Below, piece by piece: positions 35,554 through 44,522 of a DNA stretch of 64,000 nucleotides. This DNA comes from Variovorax boronicumulans (GTDB lineage: Bacteria; Pseudomonadota; Gammaproteobacteria; Burkholderiales; Burkholderiaceae_C): positions 62,001-126,000 of the forward strand of contig NZ_VEDO01000013.1 of NCBI RefSeq assembly GCF_007677875.1, read 5' to 3'. The notes under the pieces are model-generated. The model worked only from the letters and a program-made list of their open reading frames with translations. It was not told where the DNA came from and searched no databases. The position numbers were made by a program, and so were the translations under genes. Every line of letters starts with the position of its first letter. Position 1 is the stretch's first letter.

Positions 35554-36303
35554 ATGCGCACCCTCCCCCTTCTCCTTCCGCATATCGCGCTCGCGGTCGG
35601 CTTGGTCATGGCAACCGCTGCCATGGCCCAGACGCTGACGACCCGCCAGGCCGATACCCTGCGCGCGACCATCGCCGCCAACAGCCAGGGCAAGGTGCCC
35701 GTCGATGCGATCACCAGCACGCCGGTCCCGGGCCTCTACCAGGTCGCCTCGGACGGAGAGATCTTCTACGTCGACGCGACGGGCCGCTACAGCTTCGTCG
35801 GCGGCTCCATGGTGGACATGCAGACCCGCCAGGACCTCACCGCCAACGAGCTTGACCGGCTGCACGCCGTGCCCTTCGATCGCCTGCCATTGCAGTACGC
35901 GTTGAAGGAGGTGAAGGGCAACGGCACCCGGAAGATGGCCGTGTTCGAAGACCCGAACTGCCCCATCTGTCGCGTCTTCACGAAGTTCGTGGACCAGCTG
36001 GACGATGTGACGATCTACCGCTTCATGTACCCCGTCATCGCGCCCGAGTCCGAAGCGCTTGCGCGAACCGCATGGTGCGCCAAGGACCGAACCGCTGCCT
36101 GGCACAACATCATGAACGGCGCCCGGCCGCAGCCCGGCGTAGCGTGCGATGCCACCGGCATCGCCGAGATCCTGAAGTTCGGCGAGCGGCACAAGATCAA
36201 CAACACGCCGACCGTGATCCTCGCCAGCGGCAAGCGTTTGGTCGGGGCTACGCCGCCCGAGCAGTTCATGCAGGAACTGGAGCTGGGCGGCCGAGCCCGG
36301 TGA
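35554..36303 (+). CDS. dsbC: DsbC-family thiol:disulfide interchange protein
   Basis: 249 aa. Signal peptide ends near MAMAQ-like AMAQ (residue 26). A DsbC/G-like dimerisation part (LYQVASDGEIFYVDATGRYS) precedes a thioredoxin fold with the active site CPIC (C136 and C139 in FEDPNCPICRVF) and a cis-proline loop in INNTPTVILASGKRLVG. It isomerises disulfides in the periplasm, likely clients being the cysteine-rich TraU-like protein and the next gene product. Confidence 0.85.
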   Translation: MRTLPLLLPHIALAVGLVMATAAMAQTLTTRQADTLRATIAANSQGKVPVDAITSTPVPGLYQVASDGEIFYVDATGRYSFVGGSMVDMQTRQDLTANELDRLHAVPFDRLPLQYALKEVKGNGTRKMAVFEDPNCPICRVFTKFVDQLDDVTIYRFMYPVIAPESEALARTAWCAKDRTAAWHNIMNGARPQPGVACDATGIAEILKFGERHKINNTPTVILASGKRLVGATPPEQFMQELELGGRAR

Positions 36304-36329
36304 ACAAGAGCATCAACGAAAGCACAGCC

Positions 36330-36917
36330 ATGCGAACCAACACGCTCACCAGGAACCTGGCCACCGCAGTCGTTGCGCTGGCGGCATCCGCAGCCGGCGC
36401 AGCCCCTGCCCAGGGCGCTTTGACCTGGACCACGATGCGCGAGGCCGCTTTCAACTCCCCTCGAGACCAGGCCACGGCCACCGCGACCACAGAGGACCAT
36501 GCCGTGCTCCAGCGGCTCTGGGCCAAGGAACTGGCTGGCGCAGGCAGGATGGCAGGCGGCGAGCCTTTGCCAAGTGCCGTGCTGCTCGGGAACGTGGAGG
36601 TCGCGCCGAAGACGCAGCTGATGTTCTCGATCTACGCCCGCGCCGGCTACGAGGCCTGCCAGGAGGCCGCAAACGGGGCGAAACAGGTCTACAGCCACTG
36701 GGTTTGCCCCATGCGCGTCGTGAAGCTCACGGACGGACAGCCTTCCGTGCGCGACTTCCCAGGTTACTGCGTGGTCTGGGGCGACGACCAGGATGCGCCG
36801 CGGTCCGCGAACCATGTGGAGTACGCCTACGACGCACGCAAGGGGACCTTGCACCTGCGCACGCTGGAGCACGGCAAGGTCGTGTCGCGGTGCTCGCGCT
36901 CGCTGCGCCTCGACTGA
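36330..36917 (+). CDS. exported cysteine-containing hypothetical protein
   Basis: 195 aa. A clear signal peptide starts at the ATG at 36330 (LATAVVALAASAAGAAPAQG). A GTG at 36300 overlapping the dsbC stop would add ten residues. The mature part has four spaced cysteines (EACQEA, HWVCPM, GYCVVW, SRCSRS), suggesting two disulfides and so dependence on the adjacent DsbC. No family recognised. Confidence 0.65.
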   Translation: MRTNTLTRNLATAVVALAASAAGAAPAQGALTWTTMREAAFNSPRDQATATATTEDHAVLQRLWAKELAGAGRMAGGEPLPSAVLLGNVEVAPKTQLMFSIYARAGYEACQEAANGAKQVYSHWVCPMRVVKLTDGQPSVRDFPGYCVVWGDDQDAPRSANHVEYAYDARKGTLHLRTLEHGKVVSRCSRSLRLD

Positions 36918-36919
36918 GG

Positions 36920-37132
36920 ATGGCGACGGAAGACAAGCGCGGAATGAAAGAGGAAATCGACCTGGAAGATGAAGGCGGCGGCACGGGGCTTCGACGGTTG
37001 GCCCTGATCGCAATATCGACCCCGATGGCGGCCCTTGCCTTTTGGTTTTGCATGGCGCAGATCGCCGACGCAGTTCGGGACGCGCCGACCAGCCAGGTGA
37101 ATCCAGAACACTTCATCGCCGCCAGCGCATAG
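36920..37132 (+). CDS. small single-pass membrane protein
   Basis: 70 aa. An acidic N-terminus (KEEIDLEDEGGG) precedes one helix (LALIAISTPMAALAFWFCMA) and a short tail. It starts 2 nt after the preceding stop; a second ATG at 36944 is an alternative start. It lies 9 nt before the next gene. Unknown function. Confidence 0.5.
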   Translation: MATEDKRGMKEEIDLEDEGGGTGLRRLALIAISTPMAALAFWFCMAQIADAVRDAPTSQVNPEHFIAASA

Positions 37133-37141
37133 GAGGTCACG

Positions 37142-38062
37142 GTGCGAGCAGTTCTCATGAGACTGGGTATGCGGCAATGGCTGCTGGCGGCCGTGCTGCT
37201 GCCCGTTGTGGCCTGGGCCGTGGTGGCGACAGCGGCCCAGATCGCTGCAGCGGTGCGCGCGTCGCCGACAGCCAGCCTATGGCTGCGGGACAACGCCGAG
37301 GCGGTTGCCAATCTCGCAGTACGCATGGAAAGCAGCGGTGAGACGACCGCCTACAACGGCTCGTGCTGCTACGGCGTGCTGCAGATGAACCGGACCAACA
37401 TCCGGGCATACACCGCGCTCACGCCAGAGGAGTACCGCCAGGCCGATTTGCAGACGCAGATCAACGCCTGGGTGCGGCTGACCGATGACGCTTTGCGCGC
37501 AGCCGCGCCGAGTGCATTGACGAACATGCAGACCTTCGATGGTCGGGTGGTCGATGGCAACCTTGTGCTCGCGTGTGTGCAGCTTGGCATCGGCAACTGC
37601 CAGGCCATGATCAACAGTGGCAGGTGCGATGGCTTTGCCGACAGCAATGGCACCACCATCTGCTCGATGGCGGACCGACTTGCCGGAACAACGACACCAA
37701 CCACGCCCACGACGCCAACCACTCCGACAACCCCCGGCACGCCGGGGGCCGCAACTGGAACGGGCGTAGCGGTTCCGGTCTACACGCCACCGTGCGTGCG
37801 TGACGGCGCTGGCAACTGTCTCTCCATCACCGCCGCGCTGGAACACGGCTTCCAGCAAGGCTCTGGCACGACGATGAGCAACGTCAAAAGCACCGTCTAC
37901 GCCATCGTCGCAGCGCTCGTGTTGATCGTGATGATGGCGAGCGCAACGGGCCTGTGGAAGCAGTATTCCAAGGGGCGTATGCCGACCGTGAACCTCATCA
38001 TCAACGCCAAGTCGGTGTTGATGGTGGTGATGCTTGCACTGGCGATCCTGACCTTCATCTGA
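37142..38062 (+). CDS. lysozyme/transglycosylase-like protein with membrane tail
   Basis: 306 aa. Membrane helix at 13-36, then an SLT/lysozyme-like region LAVRMESSGETTAYNGSCCY followed by GVLQMN, where E63 is the likely catalytic glutamate. After the cysteine-rich part comes a run of Thr-Pro repeats (about 180-200). Two C-terminal helices, VYAIVAALVLIVMMASATGL and SVLMVVMLALAILTFI, resemble small channel subunits. GTG start at 37142 with AGGAGG upstream. It may cut peptidoglycan while anchored to the channel; the fusion of a muramidase-like part to paired helices is unusual. Confidence 0.7.
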   Translation: MRAVLMRLGMRQWLLAAVLLPVVAWAVVATAAQIAAAVRASPTASLWLRDNAEAVANLAVRMESSGETTAYNGSCCYGVLQMNRTNIRAYTALTPEEYRQADLQTQINAWVRLTDDALRAAAPSALTNMQTFDGRVVDGNLVLACVQLGIGNCQAMINSGRCDGFADSNGTTICSMADRLAGTTTPTTPTTPTTPTTPGTPGAATGTGVAVPVYTPPCVRDGAGNCLSITAALEHGFQQGSGTTMSNVKSTVYAIVAALVLIVMMASATGLWKQYSKGRMPTVNLIINAKSVLMVVMLALAILTFI

Positions 38063-38198
38063 GAAAAGCACTTCCCCGCCCGACCCTCGAGATCACCATG
38101 GGTTACGGCGACGAATGCCGCCGTGTTCCTCTACCGCTCCTTTCGCTGGCGATTTCCTCGAGGGCTGGCTTGTCGCGCGAAACGGCAGCTGAGCAGCG

Positions 38199-38209
38199 CC
38201 CCCCCCCCC
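38199..38209. repeat. poly-C tract (11 C)
   Basis: A run of eleven cytosines 39 nt upstream of the methyltransferase ATG. It lies inside a frame open from 38123 and in phase with the methyltransferase, so slippage would toggle a possible 42-residue N-terminal extension. Confidence 0.7.
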
Positions 38210-38248
38210 GCCCTGCCTCCCTGCGCAGGAAGGCGATCGAAAGCAAAA

Positions 38249-38899
38249 ATGCAAACAGACTTTGATTTTTCGTTGGTCCCGACCTCCGCGGAGCTCCTTC
38301 GCAGCGCCGCGGGAGCAACGGTCGTGGACTGTGGATGCCATGGATGGCGGCTGGCGCAGGAATGTGAGCGTGGCGGTCACCTTCTGATCGGCATTGACCA
38401 GGTGGAGCCATCACACCGTCCGCTCGCAGCCCGCTACGCCGGCATTACGAACGGCGTCTTTGATGTGGCCGATGACACGGCCGATTTCACCATTGCCAGC
38501 CACGTATTGGAGCATGTGGGTGAGCCCGTCCCCTTCTTTCGCGAGCTGTGCCGTGTCACGAAGCCGGGCGGAACATTGCTCATCGAAGCGCCGAGTGAAC
38601 TGTCGGCTCTCGCGTCCGCGTCCAACGATCCGACCGACCACAAGTTCCTGAGCTTCTGGGACGACCCGACGCACGTGCGGCCGTGGACCCCGGCAGCCCT
38701 GTACCGGTTGGCGCTGTCTTGCCGCTGCGTGCCGCTGGCTGTCGTCCGCAGTATGACGGATGGCATTCCGACTGTCCGCATGCTTGCGAGGAAGCCGGAT
38801 GATATTGAAGGCGAACCGCCGGTACGTTACGTCACCTTGCGAGACGTCGAGCCTAGTCTTGCGGCTGCGTGGGCTCAGACGTGGGGAGCAAGCACGTAG
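38249..38899 (+). CDS. class I SAM-dependent methyltransferase
   Basis: 216 aa, Methyltransf_11-like: motif I is ATVVDCGCHGWRLA, an acidic residue ends the second strand in LLIGIDQVEP, and the post-motif region DFTIASHVLEHVGEPVPFF and PGGTLLIEAPSE are typical. Motif I (D-C-G-C-H-G) departs from the usual D-x-G-x-G-x-G. The substrate is unknown. The ATG at 38249 begins the recognisable domain. First cargo gene after the transfer module; its base composition is near that of the backbone. Confidence 0.7.
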   Translation: MQTDFDFSLVPTSAELLRSAAGATVVDCGCHGWRLAQECERGGHLLIGIDQVEPSHRPLAARYAGITNGVFDVADDTADFTIASHVLEHVGEPVPFFRELCRVTKPGGTLLIEAPSELSALASASNDPTDHKFLSFWDDPTHVRPWTPAALYRLALSCRCVPLAVVRSMTDGIPTVRMLARKPDDIEGEPPVRYVTLRDVEPSLAAAWAQTWGAST

Positions 38900-39420
38900 T
38901 TGGCAGGACTTCAGCAACTCCTCCGGCGTTCACGTTCGAGCCTCGTTTGTGAAACGGCGTCGGCGAGAGCGCCAAGCATGCGGATCTGCGCACGGCCGAC
39001 CGAGTTGTTGACCCACCGACACACGCGAGCCGTTGGCTCGCGACCGGAGCAGTTGGATCTCGCATCAGCCTGGCCGCGGCGGAATAGGTTCTTCGACACC
39101 ACGATCAACGGCCGAGGCGCACCCTCTGCGGTCGACCCGAGCCGCCCCAAGGCGGTTCGATGCCTCGCGGATTGAACGGCGCTGTGCAGCGGTGGCTTGG
39201 ATGCTGCAGCGAAGCCCGGGTCCTCCGTCCCACCTTGGATCGGGATTCCCCAGCCCCGAGCAGCCGCTGCTCGGCGATGCGCCAGCGACCTCAGAGCCAA
39301 TGCCACCGGGCCGATCTGGCGAGATCGATTCGTTGCTGCTGAAAGGGCGCTACGGAACTGCCGTATGCTTTTCCCAGCGCTTTGCGGACCAAGTTCCACA
39401 CATGCAGTTGAGGAGATTTT
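38900..39420. other. 521-bp stretch without a convincing gene
   Basis: Several short frames overlap on both strands, including a minus-strand 162-codon frame at 38911-39399 with Arg/Ser-rich composition. None has a ribosome site or recognisable sequence. It may be decayed coding DNA. Confidence 0.4.
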
Positions 39421-39651
39421 TCAAGGAGGATCTCGGTAAATCCCCAACCCGTGACCCCCAAAGGTTCGCGCAAGGGCCTGCGCTTTCTCGAGCGCCCTAC
39501 GGCGATGGACCATCAGTGTTCTTGCTTGTGTCAAGCGGTCGGCGAGCTCTTGCGAGATCTGATCCCTGCTATGCAAGAGCGCATCGATCTCCAACCGGAG
39601 CGCCTCTTCCAATCGGTATGCCTCAGCCCAGAGATCCAGTTCGCTTTTCAT
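39421..39651 (-). CDS. possible small helical protein (76 aa)
   Basis: The reading from ATG 39651 is strongly helical and amphipathic (LDLWAEAYRLEEALRLEIDA, then QISQELADRLTQARTLMVHR). That composition is protein-like, unlike the surrounding frames. No family and no clear ribosome site. It stands alone between two non-coding stretches. Confidence 0.4.
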   Translation of the reverse strand: MKSELDLWAEAYRLEEALRLEIDALLHSRDQISQELADRLTQARTLMVHRRRALEKAQALARTFGGHGLGIYRDPP

Positions 39652-40253
39652 CAGGACACAGAAGTAATGCGGCCCGACAACGATATCTGATACCACACGA
39701 GCGCGGGTTGAGTCTTTGCTACCACGCCGATTGCACCGACAACCCAGGAAAAGTCAGGGCGGTCGAAGGATCGCACACGCGCGTCCGACCGCTCGGTCGC
39801 CGACGTGGCGCTGCTGGTCGAGGCTGTTGTCGAAGTAACCGGCCGCGCCGCATGGAAGCGACGCAGAAATAAAGTCCTCGCCGGATAGATGTTGGTGCCA
39901 AGCACGGCAGTCCACGCGCTGCACTCCGCATAACGCAACTTGCCGGAGGAACTGCTTTTACTGCGCAATTGCTCCAATGTGGCGCAGTTCTGCAGGCCGT
40001 TGCTGGTGGGGAAGGACCAGGCCGCGCCATGCTTGCTTTTCTGACAGATCAGCTGTACCTAGAGATGTTCGCGTAGTCCGTGGTCTACGGCCAGAAACAC
40101 GCGCACCGCATTTCGACAAGATTTAAGCCGTGGTTGACCGTGAACGAATCCTCGTTTCGCCCGCGTCTGACTTTCTTGCTGGTAGTCCTGTGCAGTTTCC
40201 AAGCGCCGACCGTTGCAAAAGCCTGCAGACTGCCAACTCTGCAAAGGGTAAAT
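39652..40253. other. 602-bp stretch upstream of the EAL gene
   Basis: No supported gene. Short minus-strand frames at 39651-40030 are low-complexity. The plus frame of the EAL gene is open back to 40080, but the sequence before 40254 does not look like part of the domain. The promoter of the EAL gene should be here. Confidence 0.4.
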
Positions 40254-42047
40254 ATGCTGGAACTGCTGACGGGCGCATCCGAGGCCGAACAAGAGCGTCT
40301 TCTCGTTTTGGAGGCGACGAAGCTGGTCGATTCGCCTGCGACCGAAGACTTCGACCGAATCACGCGACTCGCCGCGGCGCTGTTCAACGTCCCCACCGCG
40401 TTGATTTCTTTGGTCACCCATGACCGGCAGTGGTTCAAGTCCAAGGTCGGTATGGAGGTCTCGGAGACCGAGCGCGGTGCGGCCTTCTGTGACCACACGA
40501 TCCGTTCGTCCGAGGTGTTGGTGGTCGAAGACGCCGCCAACGATCGCCGCTTCAAATTCAATCGTCTGGTCTGTGGCCAGCCTGGCATCCGGTTCTATGC
40601 TGGCGCGCCGCTGATCACGCAAAGTGGGCACGCGTTGGGCAGCCTGTGCATCATCGACACGAAGCCGCGGGAGTTGTTGAAGGACGAGGCTTCACAGCTG
40701 AAGGATTTGGCGGCGTTGGTGATGGCGCAGATCGAGCGGACAGTGGCCGTTGGCCGCGTGCACGAGGTAACGCACATGCCCAACCGAGCGCAGCTGCGAT
40801 CTGATCTGCAGGACCTAGCGTTGGCCGCAGACCCCGGCCCTCGGGTACTGGCGCTGGTGGACATCATGAGCGGCTCGCAGGTCCAGTCAGCGCTGTTGGC
40901 GCTTGGCCTCTCCGCCCTGGAGCGCTCGGTTCGCGTCATTGGCGCCCGGCTTGCTAGTCTTGTGGGCGCCAATACGGTTGTCTACCACGTCAGCGAGACA
41001 CGATTCGCATTGGTGCTCAATATCAGGCGGCATGAGGACGCCTCGATCCACCTGGGCTCGCTCGTGGCACAGATGCGCGAACCGTTCAAGTTCGACGGCG
41101 TCGCGTTCACGCTTGAGGCTCGGTGTGGGGCGTTGATGTTCGAGCCGCAGTCAGATCGCCACCGGGACCTGCTCCGCATGGCGACCTCTGCGCTGGTGCA
41201 GGCGGCGGCCGAAAGTGCTGCATTGCGCTGGTACGCGTCCGAGATGGACACGTCACATCGCAGAGCCTATGCATTGGTGAAAATGCTTCCTGAAAGCTTG
41301 GCCAGTGGCGAATTCCGCTTGGTCTATCAGCCCAAACTCGACGTGACGAAGAACAGGGTTTCGGGTGTCGAGGCTCTGCTGCGCTGGTCCCATCCTGTCA
41401 TGGGGACGATCTCTCCGGGTGAATTCGTTCCAGCCATCGAGAAGACCGCAGCAATCCATGAGCTGACGGACTGGGTGTTGAACACTGCCCTCGCACAGAG
41501 CGCCGACTGGCAGCGTCAAGGCGTGTTCATCACCGTGGCCGTCAACGTGTCAGCCAAGAACTTGGAATACCCCGGATTCGCCGACAAGGTTCGTGAGGCC
41601 TGCGACCGGCATGGCGTGAACCCGCGTTGGCTACACATTGAGTGCACCGAAAACTCAGTGCTGACGGGCGTCCGAACGGTCGAGACCTTGCAAAGCCTCG
41701 AGAAGCTCGGCGTGCAGATCTCATTGGACGACTTTGGAGTCGGGTACTCCAACATTGCGTGCCTGAACCGCCTGCCGGTCTCGTTGCTGAAACTAGACCG
41801 CTCATTGGTGGCGCCGATTGCGACGGACTTTCGGGCGTGGACGCTTGCGCAGTCGCTGATCGACTTCGGACATTGTCTGGGCTACCGGATGCTTGCTGAA
41901 GGTGTGGAAGACGCAGAGACTTACAAAATGCTCGTGGAAGCGGGATGCGACGCGATCCAAGGGTATTTCGTGTCCAAGCCCATTGAGGCTTCAGATCTTC
42001 TGCCATTCCTTCGAGCCCAGATACCTGCGCGGCTCATGCTTAACTGA
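40254..42047 (+). CDS. GAF - degenerate GGDEF - EAL cyclic-di-GMP phosphodiesterase
   Basis: 597 aa. GAF domain at about 25-165 (FNVPTALISLVTHDRQWFKS, AFCDHTIRSSEVLVVEDAAN, YAGAPLITQSGHALGSLCII). A GGDEF fold at 175-330 has its signature replaced by VSETRFALVL, so no cyclase activity is expected. The EAL domain at 345-590 keeps the catalytic set: EALLRW, VAVNVSAKNL, IECTENS, SLDDFGVGYS, LKLDRSLV and LAEGVED. It should degrade c-di-GMP in response to a GAF signal and thus favour motility over biofilm. AAAGGG stands before the ATG at 40254. Soluble; not part of the ICE core. Confidence 0.85.
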   Translation: MLELLTGASEAEQERLLVLEATKLVDSPATEDFDRITRLAAALFNVPTALISLVTHDRQWFKSKVGMEVSETERGAAFCDHTIRSSEVLVVEDAANDRRFKFNRLVCGQPGIRFYAGAPLITQSGHALGSLCIIDTKPRELLKDEASQLKDLAALVMAQIERTVAVGRVHEVTHMPNRAQLRSDLQDLALAADPGPRVLALVDIMSGSQVQSALLALGLSALERSVRVIGARLASLVGANTVVYHVSETRFALVLNIRRHEDASIHLGSLVAQMREPFKFDGVAFTLEARCGALMFEPQSDRHRDLLRMATSALVQAAAESAALRWYASEMDTSHRRAYALVKMLPESLASGEFRLVYQPKLDVTKNRVSGVEALLRWSHPVMGTISPGEFVPAIEKTAAIHELTDWVLNTALAQSADWQRQGVFITVAVNVSAKNLEYPGFADKVREACDRHGVNPRWLHIECTENSVLTGVRTVETLQSLEKLGVQISLDDFGVGYSNIACLNRLPVSLLKLDRSLVAPIATDFRAWTLAQSLIDFGHCLGYRMLAEGVEDAETYKMLVEAGCDAIQGYFVSKPIEASDLLPFLRAQIPARLMLN

Positions 42048-42272
42048 GCGTTCGGCGCAAGCCTTCGAGCGCCTGCGCATGTGGCAAACCAGGGGCGCTC
42101 GCATCAGCGTCCCATAAGACGACGGCCAGGTGGAGCGCACCCGGCCGTCTGACCATGGCATGCCCGTTTCTTAGGAGATGCACGCCGCAGCTGCATGCAT
42201 TGTTGGGTGGCACGGCGTGCCGGCAAACACCAAAATCGCGGGATCGACGTGGTGGATCTTGGGGGTGCGCAG

Positions 42273-42599
42273 TCAGCTGAATGGGACCGCAGCAACTCCC
42301 GCATCGGCCACCCTCGGCTGAACCGGTTCCTGTAGCGTTGGAAAGTGACGCGACAGCTCCCGGGCGGCCGGCAGAGCGTCAGCCAAGACAAAAAGGGTCT
42401 GTGCCTGCGTCAGGGCCTGCTCACTGCTGACAACACCCTGCTCGATGCATCCTGCCAACACAGACAATGCCTGTAGCGCCCGAAGCTTGTCGCCGTGGAC
42501 TATCGGGTTGCCTTCCACCTCGCGCTGCATCCTGATCAGAAGCAATCGCAGCGCAAGCGGATCGCCCAGGCAAGGCGCCCGTTCCAGCCGCTCGTTCAT
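42273..42599 (-). CDS. small hypothetical helical protein (108 aa)
   Basis: Residues 10-85 are helical and protein-like (PLALRLLLIRMQREVEGNPI, KLRALQALSVLAGCIEQGVV, LTQAQTLFVLADALPAAREL). The ATG at 42599 follows a purine-rich GGTGTGGGG. No family is recognised. The longer frame to 42707 adds an Arg/Gly-rich stretch. It lies downstream of, and in the same direction as, the pilin gene. Confidence 0.5.
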   Translation of the reverse strand: MNERLERAPCLGDPLALRLLLIRMQREVEGNPIVHGDKLRALQALSVLAGCIEQGVVSSEQALTQAQTLFVLADALPAARELSRHFPTLQEPVQPRVADAGVAAVPFS

Positions 42600-42710
42600 T
42601 GCCCCACACCCTTTTGGACTCGGGCGCCCTCTGCCTCCTCCGCGCCTGATGGCCGCGCTATGCGCGTGACGCCACTGCAAGGGGCGTTGCGGGCACGCTC
42701 CCTGCAACCC

Positions 42711-43295
42711 CTACCAAGCGAGCGTGACCTGCACCACATCCGTGTAGGTTCCTGATGCGAGGGCGGCGGGGCTGGTTTTGTTGATGCGGCCGTAGATGGG
42801 CAGTGGTAGAGCAATACCGGTGCCCGGCAGAGTCACACCGACTGAACTGGCACTGGTGGGATAGGCATTGGTCATGCCAGCGTCGCTATAGATTTCGTAC
42901 GGCAGGTAGCCGGACGTGCCCATCTTCATAGCGCGCGAGCCAATGCCAACCGAACCGCCCTGGCCGGCGTTGTTGCCACCGCTGACAGTGATGGACAAGG
43001 AGATCACATCGGGCGAGCACAGGATCTGGGTGGCGCCGGCACCGCCGGCACCGCCCGAGGCGGTGGCGGTCAGGATGCCGATGAAGGTGGCGGGCTGAGT
43101 GCCAAAGTTCAAGGTGCCGAAGTTCGCCCCGGTGGGGCCGGCGCCTGGGGCACCTGAAATGATACAGCCGGCTTGCAAGGTCATCTGGGCATTGAGCTGC
43201 CCAGCCAGAGAGCCGGCGGCAACGGCATGTGAAGCTACGAGGCCAATGGCGGCGCTCAGAAGGGCCGGGGCGATCTTGGAGATGGCGCAGCGCAT
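42711..43295 (-). CDS. secreted spore-coat-U/CsuA-type pilin
   Basis: 194 aa. Signal peptide PALLSAAIGLVASHAVAAGS; the mature part is beta-rich with two cysteines (GCIISG and ILCSPD) and ends YGRINKTSPAALASGTYTDV followed by VQVTLAW, the hallmark end of SCPU/CsuA-B-E proteins that form archaic chaperone-usher fibres. GAGG 7 nt before the ATG at 43295. No chaperone or usher gene is nearby, so it is an orphan subunit or uses a system encoded elsewhere. A 206-bp tandem duplication lies just upstream. Confidence 0.8.
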   Translation of the reverse strand: MRCAISKIAPALLSAAIGLVASHAVAAGSLAGQLNAQMTLQAGCIISGAPGAGPTGANFGTLNFGTQPATFIGILTATASGGAGGAGATQILCSPDVISLSITVSGGNNAGQGGSVGIGSRAMKMGTSGYLPYEIYSDAGMTNAYPTSASSVGVTLPGTGIALPLPIYGRINKTSPAALASGTYTDVVQVTLAW

Positions 43296-43327
43296 GATGA
43301 CCTCGTTGCGTGGGTTGAAGGGGCCTG

Positions 43328-43739
43328 GACCACTGAGGTCCAACAGGGTGAATTGTTCTGTCCTCGTGGTCCTGAACCATGGAGTAACAGTGGCGAGCAG
43401 ACGAATTGCGCGACACATTCGTGCCACATTCGGAGGGACCGACCCCGGGGTCGGCATGGCCTGTGAGCCTAGAAAAGACACTCGATGCGATGTCGATTAC
43501 GCTTTTCGAGGTGCGCCGCTGCCCAAGGGCGGCGACCACTGAGGTCCAACAGGGTGAATTGTTCTGTCCTCGTGGTCCTGAACCATGGAGTAACAGTGGC
43601 GAGCAGACGAATTGCGCGACACATTCGTGCCACATTCGGAGGGACCGACCCCGGGGTCGGCATGGCCTGTGAGCCTAGAAAAGACACTCGATGCGATGTC
43701 GATTACGCTTTTCGAGGTGCGCCGCTGCCGAAGGGCAGC
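43328..43739. repeat. 206-bp tandem duplication upstream of the pilin gene
   Basis: Copy 1 is 43328-43533 and copy 2 is 43534-43739; only two bases near the right end differ. Each copy holds the perfect 16-bp palindrome CCGACCCCGGGGTCGG (43439-43454 and 43645-43660). The duplication doubles the probable promoter region of the pilin gene. A recent duplication or assembly artefact are both possible. Confidence 0.9.
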
Positions 43740-43750
43740 GACACCTATCT

Positions 43751-43770
43751 GAACCGCCCCGGGGCGGTTC
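43751..43770. promoter_or_regulatory. perfect 20-bp GC-rich palindrome
   Basis: GAACCGCCCCGGGGCGGTTC reads the same on both strands. It follows copy 2 of the duplication. It could be an operator or the stem of a terminator without a T-run. Confidence 0.5.
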
Positions 43771-44017
43771 AACCAGCCCCCTCGCAGAGCCACCGTGCGC
43801 AGGCAAGTCAATGGACGAGCCCTTGTCATTTCATCGGCCGACCGGCAGAAAAGCAGCGAGAGCTGTCGTAAGCAAGTGGGCTTACCGGCGACCGCTTGAG
43901 GGCGAGAATGGTCGGCCGTGTAGTTGTACCAAGCTGCTGTTCGAGAAACTGGCTGCCACGTCGTCGGGGTCATCAAGGGCCTGGGCAGGTCGGACGGCAT
44001 GTAAAAGCTGGCCATGG

Positions 44018-44200
44018 TCACGTCATCTTGCGCTTCGATGGCGCCGCACCGGCCAGCAACTCTGCAGCCACGGCCCGCACGTCCGCTGCGCTGAACCGCA
44101 ACGCGCTGCAGTGGCCACCGAAGTAGCAGGACAGGTCGATCTGGTCCGTCCGTTCGGCGTGAATTGTGATCTCGGCGCCGGCCGCCAGCGTGCCGTCCAT
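44018..44200 (-). CDS. possible small protein (60 aa)
   Basis: Reading from ATG 44200: acidic to neutral, with ITIHAERTDQIDLSCYFGGH and CSALRFSAADVRAVAAELLA, a protein-like composition. No family. Divergent from the small plus-strand gene at 44271, 70 bp away; no strong ribosome site. Confidence 0.35.
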   Translation of the reverse strand: MDGTLAAGAEITIHAERTDQIDLSCYFGGHCSALRFSAADVRAVAAELLAGAAPSKRKMT

Positions 44201-44270
44201 TGAATGCGAATAGCGATCCCTACTGCCGAAACTGACGAAAGGGGCCCCTCTGTTCGCCTATATTTGAGCA

Positions 44271-44516
44271 ATGCAATCGCCCGAGACCCGTGCCTGTCTT
44301 GAGGAATGCCGCGTCGTCGTGGCAGACGCCGACGTGGACGATGATCAGCGGCAACTTGGTTTGGATCTGATCGGACACTTGCTGGCCATGCATGCGGATC
44401 GGCGGCTGAACTCTCAGATCCTCCTGCTTGCGCTGCAAAGCCTTGAGATGGTACCGGGCCTTGACGATCAGTTCGAACGGCTGCGATCGACCGCAAATCG
44501 GGAACTGCTCGACTGA
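44271..44516 (+). CDS. small hypothetical protein (81 aa)
   Basis: Helical, with RACLEECRVVVADADVDDDQ, LGLDLIGHLLAMHADRRLNS and LLLALQSLEMVPGLDDQFER. The ATG at 44271 follows GAG by 3 nt. It is 6 nt upstream of the next small gene, so the two form a likely two-gene unit. Unknown function. Confidence 0.5.
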   Translation: MQSPETRACLEECRVVVADADVDDDQRQLGLDLIGHLLAMHADRRLNSQILLLALQSLEMVPGLDDQFERLRSTANRELLD

Positions 44517-44522
44517 GCCCAG

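Noticed and set aside
38911-39399. 162-codon minus-strand frame
   Set aside because: Some protein-like words near the C-terminus but no start context and Arg/Ser/Ala-rich; treated as unsupported.
42886-43635. 249-codon frame overlapping the pilin gene
   Set aside because: Shadow in another frame of the pilin gene and of the tandem duplication.
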